The notes below the pieces were generated by a model. It had not been told where the DNA came from. It did no database searches and worked only from the letters and a program-made list of their open reading frames with translations. A DNA stretch of 64,000 bases from Styela clava (Eukaryota > Chordata > Ascidiacea > Stolidobranchia > Styelidae). The stretch lies in contig NC_135264.1 in assembly GCF_964204865.1 (NCBI RefSeq), positions 4,990,001-5,054,000 on the forward strand, in the 5' to 3' direction. Below, in pieces: positions 13,601-25,495 of this stretch. Each line of letters starts with the position of its first letter. Positions within the stretch are counted from its first letter, which is position 1. The translations under genes and the position numbers were made by a program.

Positions 13601-13829
13601 CTAAATCATCCAGATTCTTGTAATTTTATCAGTGTCGGAGCAAATTTACAATAAAATCTGTCTCCGGTCCGAAAGAAATTTTGGCTCGAACTAACGGTTA
13701 CGAATTTTTTTTAGCCACCTCCGAAACCTTAATCTGGAGTAAACTAGGCTATATTGCTGCTATAATAAAATTTGTTTCAATTGAAATAATCATATGCTTG
13801 ATGTGAAATTCGTCATCGATCATATATTC
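10661..13829. other. Intergenic stretch without a recognised gene
   Basis: Six-frame reading gives only short frames without family resemblance. GC content falls gradually from the retroelement relic into AT-rich DNA. One hAT-type right end (GCCCACCCCTG, ending at about 13598) is present without a matching left end nearby. Confidence 0.4.
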
Positions 13830-16800
13830 TCATTTTTGTCTACCAATTGTCGGTGTATCATTCTTACGATACAGATGGAACTCAGCAACACCTGGAAACA
13901 AAATGTTGTTGGTCAGTTGAAAAGTCAAGCATATCATGTTTGCGGCGCTATTGATGAGTGCAATTCTGCAGTTCAGAGATGAATTCATTTATACACAGAT
14001 TCAGTATAAATAATAAGCATTAATAATTCAAAAAATATGGCTTTTTTGTGATAATGATTTTTGTCAATTTACGGCACTGTACCACTACATGAAGTATTAT
14101 GCCTAAAATTATTATATATATCTCTACTATAAAATTTGAAAAAATTCTTACCATACGCCAGAACCGAAATTACGAGCAAGGCAATGTGAATGTAGATTTT
14201 TGAACCTACGCATAGAAATGGACTCCAGAAATATCCAATTGTTATACCAATTGTAATGCAAACATTCCGCACACTGAAAGAAATCTCGCGATTTTCTGGG
14301 AAATATTGTGCAACGATAGCTGAAATAGGAATTTTATATAAGTTCAGCTTTCTCTACCGATTTTGTAGAAAGTATTCAATGCTTTCACGCATACATAGTT
14401 TTATTAATACTAAATAACTGTATTATTGTTTCATATTAGATTTTACTATCAATAAAACGCCTAATTTGAAATTTTACCAGGATTACCCTGTAGTGCGTTC
14501 AGTTGAGAGTTCTGATATTTCGAACAAATCGTTTCATTGTATGTTAACTGTTAAGCCTTACAGAACGGGCATTCAAACCATTACCAAACGGAAGTTTGTG
14601 TAATAGTTACTATCTACTAAGAATTTGAACTTGTCCGCTAATTTGCCTTACCTACTGTGGAATTTTTCCATAGTGCGTCAGTCACTCCAAATCCCACAGA
14701 TAAAAAGTAGACAAGGAATGTAGTGCTGGTAGTAGGTTTCCAAAATTCACAGAGCAAATAGTTGGCCAATGTCAATGTAGCAATGGTTGCTACGGTTGCG
14801 TTCTTGCCAAAAAATCCTATGATTTTGCCAATCAAAAGCGATGCTCCAATGTGAAAAACATCATACAATACCAATACAGGTCCAACCTTGTGATAATAAA
14901 ATGAGCTAAGAATTTCATGTTGGAAAGAAGCAATATGATAACATACCATCAAAAAGTTCCTTTCATGGATAAAATGATTCGGTTTTCAAAGAACATGGTA
15001 TATAATATATATATATCAGGGGTGGCCAACCTGCTTTCAACCGGATCGACTAAAATCTTCAAAATAGATCGCGATCGGCTGATCAGTAATAAGGTCCTAC
15101 ACAAAAACGAATGGGCGCTGATTTATTTAAATCATACAATTCAGATAAAGGGCGTGCCTAATTTTTAGTCGTAACAATTGAAAATTCTTTGAGAAACCTT
15201 GCAAAGTTTTCATGTATTATCCAAACAGCGAAAAATTAATATTCTCAATCTATGAATGTTACAAGACTACTCAAACTTCAGTATGTAATTTACAATTTCC
15301 TCCAAAAGCGATTCTTCGCTTGCTTAGAATTAGAACAAATTGGGCATTTTGATGCCACTGCTACCATTGCGAATAAAATTTATCACATTACTCTTGGAGT
15401 GAGACAATAACTTTCGCATACTGTGGAAGTTGTTGTAGGATCGTTTGTCAGTCTAGACACGCGATATTCGGCACTTCATTTTTGAACCTTGGCAGCGGAA
15501 AAACCTACATTTGTTAGGGAACAATATGCTTTACCGGGCTTGCCCAGACTTAAATACCGTATGTGTATATTGTATTGTGCGCATGTAAAGAACTGTATTC
15601 TTTCTGTTGTTAAACACACAACTGGTTCGAGGCAATTTTTGGGGGTATTTCAATAAAATTCACTCAACATCAGACGCGATCGACGTGTTGGCCACCCCTG
15701 GTATATATGTATAATCACTTGTAAACTTTGATTCATTTCTATTACCTGGTTACTTTCTGTCGTGTCCACTTAGTTTTTCATGTTTCTTTATTTGAAATTT
15801 GTATGCTGTAGCGTGTGTTTGGTTAGCAAAGTTGTAAGCTTACAGAAAGGATAGTCAATTTGGCTATATCAAATATTCAATAGTTAATTGTAAGTGTACT
15901 TCTGTCATTTCGGTAATTTCTCACCATTTCTACTCCCAATATACACGATGAAAAAGCTCTGTTCATTTCTGAGTAAACGAATGCCAAGAATAATCCATAA
16001 TGCAGCAACATTGGAAATAGCAAAATTTGCTTTAAAGAGATTGTATGCTTCATGGTCGCCTTCAAAGTCGCCAATAAGGAAACGTCTATTTTCTGTTTGT
16101 TTACAAAGAATAAATTAAATTAGCCTCATACTTACTTAACTAAATGGTTAGATCCCGTTGTGAACATGAATCACGGGCAAAAACAAAAACTTCGTTCAGT
16201 GCAAATAGCTGGGGGATCATTGTTAGTTTTAAGTGCAAAGATATTACATAGCACATCATCGGCTTTGCAGTTTTGTGCTATTGAACAAACTATATCAACC
16301 ATTGCACCATTGACCACCAAATTTGTTCCTGCCCATTTTGGAATGATATTCAAAAATGATGATATTGAGATACTCACTTTTGTTGTTTTGTCAACGGAAA
16401 CGTCTTCGCTTTCATCAATTTCGGTTGGTTTTGTGACATTTTTTACTTCTGAATTTACTAAAAACTTCGCGTGTAAACCAATAGCACAAAGCGCTACCAG
16501 AATAAAAGCTCCCATAAGACTATAAACAGAAATTGCATTAGGAGGGACGTAGTTATTGAGAAATTTTTTAGTAACGTTAGGATTTTGGCAGTCGTTCGCT
16601 CCACAGTGTTCGTAGTTATTCATCATGGTAGTACCGTTGAATAGACCTACTGTAGAGTTTGTTGTTGTATTTTCTATATCGCTCCTTGTACTGTATAATA
16701 TTGCGTAACTGAGAATGCTGGTAAATATCTGAATTCAACAAAATACTCGTTATGAATGGAGAATGATGTAGCCTACGGCGCCAATTCTCATCTCAGCTAT

Positions 16801-19012
16801 TTCACATGATTCGTTTTTGTTCATAATAATTAGGTATCTACGGACTAAATCGAAAATTGTTGACATGGGCTGACGCGAAACATATTAAAATGATGTACAT
16901 TGTCATGAAGTCTATTCGCCTGTCAGCTGAATGTGTGCTGATGTGAGTTTCAAATGTTGAAAGCACTAGGGAGGTTAAAAGACGGGGTGATAATATAGCA
17001 ATAATCCTCATGATTTTACCCCAATTTCGGAGTTTTACTCCCATTTCAGTTAAAATTACGAAAAAGACAAGCGACAATCAGATGTGAACTTACAGTACGA
17101 ACTAAACTAATGCGACTATATCTGCTATTAACACAAGAGTTGAGTAATTGTGTAATGCGAGAGAAAATATATAAGTCATATATTACCCTCCCAGATCGTA
17201 GGATAGCAAAGAATTGTCCCGTATATTTTCTTTCATAATCATCGGATTCTTTACTTCCGTATAATCCATGCATTTGACCAAATACAATGTTATATATTGG
17301 CATTGTTGTCCAAACCAGGGAGCTTCCTATTCCTTCCAAAATTCCAACCGGGATCATAATATATGGTGCTGAAAATATGGTAAATGAATATTGCTAATAG
17401 TGTTATTTTAATGCTTTGTGGTTTGAAACTGATACAAATTTTTACCTGGATAAAAATTTCCAGCGACGAAAAGAATGGCTGCAGTTTCTCCTAAAACTAG
17501 AGACCATTTGTAGCCAATCCTAAATATAAATCAGTGCATGACTAAAATGTCTGCCTTGTTTAACAAAAAAATACATCATGGCTCGGTAACAAGAGCCATA
17601 AGAGCTAGAGTGTTTAGAGCAGCGGTTCTCAACCGGAGGCCCTCGGCCCCCTAAGGGGCGCCACAGAGGAGTTGGAGGGGGGCCACAAGGATGGGCTGAA
17701 ATCTGAATTTACTTTTCACTTTAAAAGAAATCTCACAGTTTTTCCTAGTTTGCTGCTCAACAAGGTTATTTCGCAGGGTGTTTTCGCTCTCTTTTGTGCA
17801 AGTTGTTTTAACATAATGGGATTTGGAATCTATCAATGAAAATAACCCTATTAATACCTCTGGAATATTAAAGTGGGGGCCATGAGTGCTAAAAGCCTCC
17901 GAAAGGGGGCCACGAGTCATAAAAGGTTGAGAACCACTGGTTCAGAGTTTCTAATCAAAATAGATGGGATGATGCAGATGAAAAAAGAACAAAAGCATAA
18001 ACTCAAAGAATTTTAACGATTGAAATCCTTCCCGTTTCACAGAAAAGATTTGAGTTGTCCGTTTAGGCTCTATGTCCATCACATCAGCTATGATGTAATG
18101 AATGAGGTGACTTATTGCGTACCGGGAAGATTGCTGTGAGGCCAGGAAACATATTGATCCACACATCCACTTGCAGTAATTGCTTCTCACTATAAGCAGC
18201 GGAGAAGTGGTATAAAATAACTAAGTAAACCGTGTTTATGTAATTATCCAGTTTTGTAATAGGAGTACTTGTAATCATAGCTTCTAGCAGTTTTTTAAAA
18301 CAAAGATACTAATGTTTATACTTTCGTATGATCAGTGGGGTGCAGAACAGTCCAGCCAAAGTTGAAGTCAATTTAGAAGTTCCCAAAGTCTTTGTGCCTG
18401 TCAAACAAAGTACGCAGAAAATGAAATTTGTTTGTCAATCAAAGTTTTGGTGATATTTATTTTTCATTACATAAATAAAGTCAATTTATCTCGGACATGC
18501 TTTATAATATAATAACTTAAAATTTGCTATAACTTGAACTTTGCTACTATACCGATAAGGGAAAAGGATACGAGATGAAATTTCAAAAACATTGACTGAA
18601 GTGTCACTGTTAACTGAGAGTCACATCCAACACGTCAAGTCGATAGTTGCACAATTTGAGATACTTGTACATTTTTTACAGATGAGTTGCAATATTTTCA
18701 CATATCACACTCGTTGTAGTTCTGAGTGTGAAGTGGCATATGCTTTTGATAGGAAAAACTTATTATTCTGCTTTCCGTGGTTCAGTTTGTTTTTATTTAA
18801 ATTTTCCACAAAGTGTGGTACTTACCAATGTTCTTTTTAATATTTATGCTGCTCTGTAGACTGCTAACTGACATGATTGTGCCTTGGAGAAGTAAACATC
18901 CCAAGGCAAAGATATAAAAATTAATCGTAACTTTTCTGATATTTTTCCGTTTTGATAGATTTCCGTACACTTTGCGTGGAACATCTGTAACGTCGTTTCT
19001 CGCCATTCTCAT
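13830..19012 (-). CDS. UNC93A: UNC93-family multi-pass membrane protein, complete
   Basis: Nine exons: 19012-18826, 18397-18322, 17519-17446, 17368-17187, 16728-16378, 16092-15925, 14886-14652, 14319-14152 and 13891-13830. Together they are 1503 bases, 500 residues, stop TGA at 13832-13830, with every intron phase consistent. The product belongs to the UNC93 branch of the MFS-like fold, about 11-12 membrane helices. Family landmarks in order are SSLQSSINIKKNIGTKTLG after the first helix, KIGYKWSLVLGE and ILFVAGNFYP, GQFFAILRSGR before a helix, an N-glycosylated cysteine-containing loop (CGANDCQNPNVT), a cytosolic acidic linker (TEIDESEDVSVDK), then ALWKNSTVG and the final YFWSPFLCVGSKIYI helix. 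The short basic tail ends DTPTIGRQK. It resembles UNC93A more than the Toll-like-receptor chaperone UNC93B1, but this needs a tree. ATG at 19012 is in good position, although an upstream untranslated exon is possible. A hAT MITE lies in intron 2, between exons 2 and 3. Confidence 0.93.
15017..15700. mobile_element. Non-autonomous hAT-type element in UNC93 intron 6
   Basis: The left end CAGGGGTGGCCAACC and the right end, read inversely, CAGGGGTGGCCAACA match. The flanks ATATATAT (15009-15016) and GTATATAT (15701-15708) form an 8-bp target duplication with one mismatch. Length is 684 bases and there is no transposase frame. Both subterminal regions carry GATCGCG/CGCGATC. Confidence 0.8.
17620..17939. 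mobile_element. Non-autonomous hAT-type MITE in UNC93 intron 2
   Basis: The ends are CAGCGGTTCTCAACC and, inverted, CAGTGGTTCTCAACC, the classic Charlie-like hAT terminus. Flanking GTTTAGAG (17612-17619) and GTTCAGAG (17940-17947) are an 8-bp target duplication with one difference. Length is 320 bases. GGGGGCCAC is repeated inside both ends. Not coding. Confidence 0.88.
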
Positions 19013-19023
19013 TTCTTGCTTAG

Positions 19024-19382
19024 GGGGTATTTTGTTTAACGCAAGACCTAAAATGTAACTGAATATTCCAGTACTGTGTTCAACTATAAAAGGTATTAAA
19101 TAATTTAACTTAAATTTATTGATCTATAAGCTGTTTATTGCTAAATGCGTAAAATTATAAAGAAAAATTGTGTTGAGCGCTTATACAAAACAATTGACTC
19201 ATTTCTCGCTTTTTGGTATTTTTTTCAACGCAAAACCTAAAATTTAACTGAGTACTATGTTCAACTATATAAGGTATTAAATAATTTAAGGTAAAATTTA
19301 TTGATCTATATAAACTGTTTATTGCTGAATGCGTAAAATTATAAAGAAAAGTTATGTTGAGCGCTTATACAAAACAATTGAC
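19024..19382. repeat. 184-bp tandem duplication upstream of UNC93
   Basis: Two diverged copies of an AT-rich unit. TGTTGAGCGCTTATACAAAA occurs at 19171 and again at 19355, and CAACTATAAAAGGTATTAAA is matched by CAACTATATAAGGTATTAAA. It ends just 5' of the UNC93 start codon at 19012, so each copy supplies a possible TATA-like site (TATAAAAGG, TATATAAGG on the plus strand). Confidence 0.8.
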
Positions 19383-22300
19383 AGCATCTAAAATGTCTTC
19401 GCTTTTATCAGACAAAATTTAGGCTCACGATTTCGTGGCACGAAAATTTGACTCTACTTTCTGAAATTGGAATGTTTTGTTTTTGTTTTGATTTGAACTC
19501 ATCAGCCGCAAAACGAACACTTATTTATTTATGCTGTTTCATTTATATTCTGATTTAAAATTCGATTCAATCGGCTTCTTGTAAAAGAAACCCAATGTAA
19601 GTCTTCATAAACACGAGAAAAACTGACTGAAATGAAATGACTGACTGACTGAAATGGACGACAAATATTCGTCTGATATCTTCTCGGCGTTGCTAGGAAA
19701 GTGAAATGAATACATACAGGCTACAGCTTGTCTCACAATTATATACATATCTTATGAGAGCTTTCTCTGTGAGTGCATCAGTGCCGTAAACTACATACAG
19801 CATCAAGTTCTCATCTCTGCTTTCACTTTTTCCGCGTGATAGTTTTGTTGCGCGTGCTCAATTCGAAATATAAATCGCAATATCTCTCAAAATGGCTGTC
19901 ATTGGATCCGGCTGTAAGCTAGTTTTTCATTTCTCAGTGGCATATGGAATTGTTTACGCTATCTACACGCATCATGCTGATCAATTGGTTCATTTTCTTC
20001 AATATTTTGTTATATTGCAACCGGGTCATCTCGACCCTTCAGCTGATACCCATTTAGTCCACATTGATATCAAATCATGCTTGCTACATCTGTAAAATAG
20101 TTTAACCCCATTTGATACAATCCATCAACTACAATGCATGTTAATTGTTAAGTTGGGCATATAGTCAAGAAAGGACATATGACCTCAATCTCCATTATTA
20201 CTGCGTCCTTCACGGGGGCTATTGCATTCATTCGTTTAGGTTTAGACTGATGATCCTGCGTTCATGGTTTTTTGCTATATCCGACAATGCGCAAACTTAT
20301 AGAATTTCGAATAGAAATTCTTGACACCCTGTCTGCTCACTGCCAGTGTACCTCCTGGCGAACGAATTTTGTCATTCACCCAGGGTTATAACTATTAAAC
20401 TACTTTCCTCAAACTACTTAAATACTTACTCAAATTTGCTGAAACCATAGTACATCGCATTGCGCCAGTAGGCATTTGATGGCGCATAAATATATATGTA
20501 GGACCAACATTTTGCATAAATTCTAAGCTCTTGGACTTTCAATATTATTTCAATGCAAATACTTTCGTTTGCCATTAAAACCCATCCCTTGGGTAATGAT
20601 AACGAAAATAAACAATAATGACCTCCATATATACGCAAAAAATATGGGCACATATATCGCAAAAAAACAAACTATAAATATATATATATATATACGGAAA
20701 ATTACTAACATAACTTAGAAACCGTCTGTGACTATACGCGCACCATACCGTACTCTCGTGGACAATTTTATTCGAGCGCATTCGTGTTGTGAATTTGAAA
20801 AGTTTACAGTTCCTGCTTTAGCGTATTGATATTGACATTTCAATTAAATTAGCTAATGACAGTTGTGATCTCTGTGAAATGTTGCTGCAATTCGAATCTA
20901 CTTGAAGCCAGGTAATACCTCTTGTGACATAGCGAACCCGGTCATCCACCTTAATTATTTGAATAAATGACCAACTGGTAAATTGAAAATTTTATGTTAA
21001 TTGATACGTATCAAACCAAACCTAATACTATGAAAAGAAATAAAATAACACTTGTCAGTCTTTACAGTAAACTGTTTTTTACTTCCTGCTGTAAATAAAA
21101 GACGCGTTCATGCGAGTTGATCAATTGAAATTAATTTATCTGCAACCACTTTCAGCCACTTTTGTATAAATATATATTTATAAAAATAAATAACCGATGA
21201 ATTCAAGTCATCGATGATACTATAGATTTATTCTTCTTTCTTTCTCTGATTTCTGCCACGCCCGACAGATGAAAATTACTGGTGAGTTTTGGTAAAACAA
21301 ACGACTGGCCTAGACTAATTGATTGATCTGCATGAGACAGTGACAGGGTATATATATGTTCATTTTTCGACTTTTTTTAATTCCCGCTGAGATACTCAGA
21401 GTAGTCCAAGGCTGCGAGACGGACGGGCCACGGAAACGTTTGAACAGGACTTGCGGGCCGCAGTCGGAAAACCCCAACGTGATCGAAATACTGCGAGTTT
21501 AGTTAGTTTGAATATAATAAAGAAAGAGAGTTCGCCCTTCTAATCAGCCTATTGATAAGTTGCCTGGGTGGCGTTTTTTTCAAAATTGCTTCTCGAGAAG
21601 TACCGTGGTATTTCCGTATTTCTTTTCGTGTCTTGTGTTGTAATGTCGTATCGTATTATACTCTTTCGCAGTGGCGTAGCCAGGAGGGGGGGGTTGGGGG
21701 TCAGTTCCAATAAAAGCATTTTTCTGTATCATAAATAGCAATTTTTCGAAGGTTGAGACAAACCCTCAAGACTCACGAAAACACCCGCTAGCTAGTTCGA
21801 TCTAACTTAGCAAACACAAATTTCTGAATTTGTATAAATGAATGGAAAACAAACATGAATTACCATGCCAAAAGTTAAGCAAACAGAAATGGTAGTCTGG
21901 TAGTCATCGATTTGAACAAATTTTTCATTAATTTTTTTTTCCGAATCATTTGTGAAGGGTACGTTAAATCCATGAAAACGATGCGATTATTTTACTTGGT
22001 CACGTTGAGAACGAATGAAATCAAAATTCGTGTCATTTGGTGAATAGCATGAATGGATTATGTACGTTGTCCCGGACGCAGGCGTACAAATTTTATTTGC
22101 CTTTCGTGTATCACAATTAAAATAATGCAAATACAATACAACAAATCTCAATATTTTTTCCAAATAATTTTATAAATTATTGGTCTTATAGAAAACTAAA
22201 GAACCGTATGACATATGGGCATAGAAAATGTTAGAAAAATGACACATATATACACGGTCACTGCGGGACTCTCTTCGGGGGTGTGCACCAGTAAATATTA

Positions 22301-22551
22301 TTGTTTCCATTGGCATGTCATGAGAGCAGAAAGTGCGCGTCAGCAGAAAACCAGGTGAGTGATTGACAACTTTGCGCAACAAAAGCAAGTCTGTCCGTGA
22401 TAGAAAAGAAGTAATTTGAAACATATTATAGAGAGAACATAGCTTTTGTACAAAGCGTCCTTGATTTCTGACACTTTTGAGTATGCAAGCATACGCTCAC
22501 AGAAGGTCAAGCACGGACAAAATAAAAGTTTTTTTTTTCATTTCCGTAGAA
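19383..22551. other. Intergenic stretch between UNC93 and the TIR-RHIM gene
   Basis: No gene recognised. Isolated transposon ends are visible: a hAT-type CAGTGGCGTAGCCAGGA at 21671 without a partner, and a (TA)n tract near 20680. Short open frames here show no family resemblance. Confidence 0.4.
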
Positions 22552-22819
22552 CAACGGTTCCCAAACTCTTTGTTCGTGCGGTGCCAAATTATCAGGGGAA
22601 ATAAACGAAAAAGACACTTCGTATTAGACAACTACGTAGAGCTATAAAATGAATTTATTGATTCACATACAAAACATTTGATATAACAAACAATGAAACA
22701 TTTATAATAAAAACAATATGTAAAATATTCAATCATATATCAATTATGTTCAACACAATTCTGCTAATTTTCGACGCGCACATAGCAAATCGACGCGGCG
22801 CATCTTTTGGGAACCGCTG
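22552..22819. mobile_element. Non-autonomous hAT-type MITE
   Basis: Left CAACGGTTCCCAAACT and inverted right CAGCGGTTCCCAAAAG are matching ends. Flanks CCGTAGAA (22544-22551) and CCGTAAAA (22820-22827) are an 8-bp target duplication with one mismatch. Length is 268 bases, non-coding. A separate mariner-like end fragment (TTTTGGGACACCTTGTA) follows at about 22854. Confidence 0.82.
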
Positions 22820-23463
22820 CCGTAAAAGTAATAAGGAAATTTATGGGTTCCTGTTTTGGGACACCTTGTATATATACTTTTTAGAAGACGCCATGCGGCA
22901 AAACTAGTTTAGAAGAGTAGTTTCATATTTGCTTTGGTGAATATTATGTCCACAGAAAGAGTCGTCACAACTAATGAATTTCTGTGAATTTTTTATGAAT
23001 TTATGAAAATAATGAATTTTTACTTAGCATTACATCAAGTGGATAATTTTGTACAATCTACCATATTCAAAAAACAGTTCAATTAACAGCATGACAATTT
23101 ACACCTAGTCTCTACCATAAGGCTACGCTTTCAATCGAGCAGAGATTACATGGGACGCGGAATTAAAAAATGCCATTATTAGAATGACATGAATATCCTG
23201 ATAGGAACCAGAAAAATAAAACGTAACAAAAGGTCAGTAAGTATTAAGTTCATAACGGGTATAACAGTAATTAAATATATTAGTTGATGATTACGTTTCA
23301 CCAACAGTAAATTTACAAGAATAATGAAGTTGCATCAGTTATGAAATTGAAAATTTCATAGCATAAACATAAAAAGTTGGAAGTATGTCAAGCTACGATT
23401 TAAATTTTCTAAGCAGAGCAGTAGGCTACGCGAGCAAGAGCAATAGGTGTTAGGACAATTTTA

Positions 23464-24854
23464 CTACACTGGAGGTAAGTCGGAATCTTCCCTTTTATTT
23501 TCCCTCTTGCGTACCACAGAAACATTGTCAGTTCCAACCTGTCAATATAGAACACAATATAGAACCTGTCAATATAGAAGCGCTAAGTCATAACAAAGTC
23601 ATCTTCGGTTAGGATATCGGTAAATTCCCAAAGGAGTTTTTTCTGACATCTAGGACCAAGTCTCATGCGTCAAATGAATTTTGCGTATAAATATTATAAT
23701 TGGGGAATCCACACGAATAAAGAAAATGTGTGACCACTCCAATTTGCATTTTTTTTTAATATTTTTGTATAAAGGATATATTTAATTATTGCTAGAGATA
23801 TTCGGCGTCGTTAGTCAGTTGGTTGATGTGCCTTACTTAAATAGTTGCCTCGGAACTGCAGATCAGCTTAGTTTATATCATTAATCATCATTTTTATAAA
23901 ACCTCTGACTTATATGGATTTGTACTTTATAGTTTTTAAACAGATAGCTTCTAAAGTAACGTTTTATATAATTAGTTACCTGTACGTTTGAGTTATCACC
24001 ATGAATATGTACAATGTGCATTGCCTGAATGGATACTTTTTGGCCAGACGTACCTTCACCAACTAACGATTTATTATCTGGAGTCGCACATAGGTTTGTA
24101 TTACCAGAACATGACGAAACCAAGCCAGGTTCAGCAATCAAATCGTCAGAATTTGGTGGTAAATTTCTCAATTCGTTAACTCCGGTATCTACAGTTGCAT
24201 TAGGAGTTGCTGTCGAATTCTCGCGAGCGTAATCTCCCCTTGCTCTTTTCTGAACGCTAGCTATTGTCTTGGAGAGACGCATCTCAAAGAACAGATCCTC
24301 ACGTAGTGTGGTATAAGCATCAAGAGTCAGAGGAAGCCTTGAATGAAGATATTCCCTCGGTTGCACAGTAACAAATCGGATACCAAGATCACGTCTAGTT
24401 ATGGATGCATATTGGGCAATATGCCTAGCTGACTGCAGGATGCCTTTATCGTTTAACGAAGTCCTCGTAGCCAGCCATAGTACCATTTGTTGTTCACTCA
24501 CGAAAGACTCTATAGCCTCAAACACAGCTAGACCAGCGTCATAAAAATCACACATTTGTGCTTTACAACCATTCCTATTTAAGGCATCACATATGCGATT
24601 GGCAATTTGAATATCAGCATCTGCGTAGAAAAGTCCTGCTTTCAATTCATGTTCCTGCCAACAAAGATATGTTTAGAACAGGCTTATATATACACATTTA
24701 TCGCCACTGTCTCACTAAACGGTAAACCTATACAATATATTTAATTGCTGCTACAACTCACTTGATTATGTACTGTAAGCTGGTCGATTGATTGGTTGAC
24801 CGCTGGCTGACTTGAATTAGAGACTGACGCATCGTGGCTAATACCACTTGCCAT
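23464..24854 (-). CDS. TICAM: TIR-RHIM adaptor, TRIF/TICAM-like, complete
   Basis: Three exons: 24854-24762, 24654-23980 and 23538-23464. They give 280 residues; both introns are phase 0 with clear GT-AG sites, and the stop is TAG at 23466-23464. The likely role is a cytosolic signalling adaptor. Residues 1-31 are Ser/Asn/Gln-rich. Residues about 35-165 are a TIR-like domain: strand A with box 1 (KAGLFYADADIQIANRICDAL), box 2 region (CDFYDAGLAVFEAIESF), central strand MVLWLATRTS, then IRFVTVQPREYL. The form of box 2 and of the later strand resembles the TICAM branch, not MyD88. Residues 166-236 are a low-complexity linker. Residues 244-265 are a RHIM-like amyloid motif (HIVHIHGDNSNVQVGTDNV), with core tetrad V255-Q256-V257-G258. 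The tail is KRENKREDSD-rich. TRIF has the same order, TIR then C-terminal RHIM. The codon at 24645 is TTG, so the internal frame start there is artificial; the true start is the ATG in exon 1. Confidence 0.85.
23540..23578 (-). repeat. Duplicated splice-acceptor block before the RHIM exon
   Basis: CTATATTGACAGGTT occurs twice on the minus strand within about 40 bases, separated by CTATATTGTGTT. Each copy ends in a usable AG. The downstream copy gives the frame VQ-VGTDNV; the upstream copy would add VLYCVLY and then a stop. Confidence 0.7.
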
Positions 24855-25029
24855 CACAAATTACGACCCAAACGTGAAGATTTCAGCAATGTATATACTT
24901 TCTGATAGATAAACTCTTGTCTGATTTTCATCGACAAGCTCGTTACGCATCGATAGTAAAGCAGAACTCTGTATTAACTCGTATCACGTGAATCATTACG
25001 TAACGCGTACTGACGTTCGGGACAGTTTT

Positions 25030-25195
25030 TTTTTTAAATCAATAAACCTTGTGTTTGACTCTTTTAGGGGCATATTCACTTTGCTGACACAGACAGTCCC
25101 CGAACTCGTAATAGACCTAAAATAAGGAAATTCAGAATAAACATATGGTCTAACCCTAACCTGGTATACAGACAACAGGAGCCCTTTTAGGACTT
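25030..25195 (-). repeat. Dispersed repeat family A, copy 1
   Basis: Read on the minus strand it contains GTATACCAGGTTAGGG...AGACC, then TTATTTTAGGT. The plus strand at 61030-61150 has the matching series GTGTACCATGTTAGGG...AGACC, then TTATCTTAGTT. Short frames through both copies give similar peptides (VYQVRVRP, VYHVRARP), which is a property of the repeat, not evidence for a gene. Confidence 0.6.
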
Positions 25196-25264
25196 GATTT
25201 ATCTGAGTCGATAGCTTGTTTATATTATTCATTCTACATATTACGAAAAATTCCCTATACTCAG

Positions 25265-25335
25265 ATTAGATTGTTACGAGACGACGAGACGCCTTAATCA
25301 CATGACAAACCACGGTCTATCGTCCGGTTACCAGT
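25265..25335 (-). repeat. Dispersed repeat family B, copy 1
   Basis: The minus strand reads ACTGGTAACCGGACGA, then GACCGTGGTTTGTCATGTGA. The plus strand near 60345-60412 has ACTGGTAACCGGACGA, then GGCCGTGGTTCGCCATATGA. About 65 bases are alignable. It is likely a SINE fragment. Confidence 0.65.
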
Positions 25336-25399
25336 TCATGTCGGGTTCAGAATTAGTCAATCAATTATTTGTTTCATATGCACGGACTTGATGATATAG

Positions 25400-25495
25400 A
25401 AATCCGTAACCGAACAGCGGTTATGTAAACCACCCTACGGCGGGAGCAATCCGCTCACACATAATTATATCCGCGGGATTCAAGACCGCTAACCC
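25400..25495 (+). repeat. tRNA-derived SINE, copy 1
   Basis: GGTTATGTAAACCACCCTAC is followed after about 50 bases by ATCCGCGGGATTCAAGACC. These correspond to A-box and B-box-like blocks and align with the copy at 45027-45125. It is too decayed to be a functional tRNA gene. Confidence 0.5.

Noticed and set aside
21671-21690. A hAT element starting with CAGTGGCGTAGCCAGGA
   Set aside because: No matching inverted end was found within the following kilobases, so only an isolated terminus can be claimed.
24996-25232. Minus-strand frame with VYQVRVRP upstream of the TIR-RHIM gene
   Set aside because: It lies in dispersed repeat A, and a related frame occurs in the other copy at 61016-61232.
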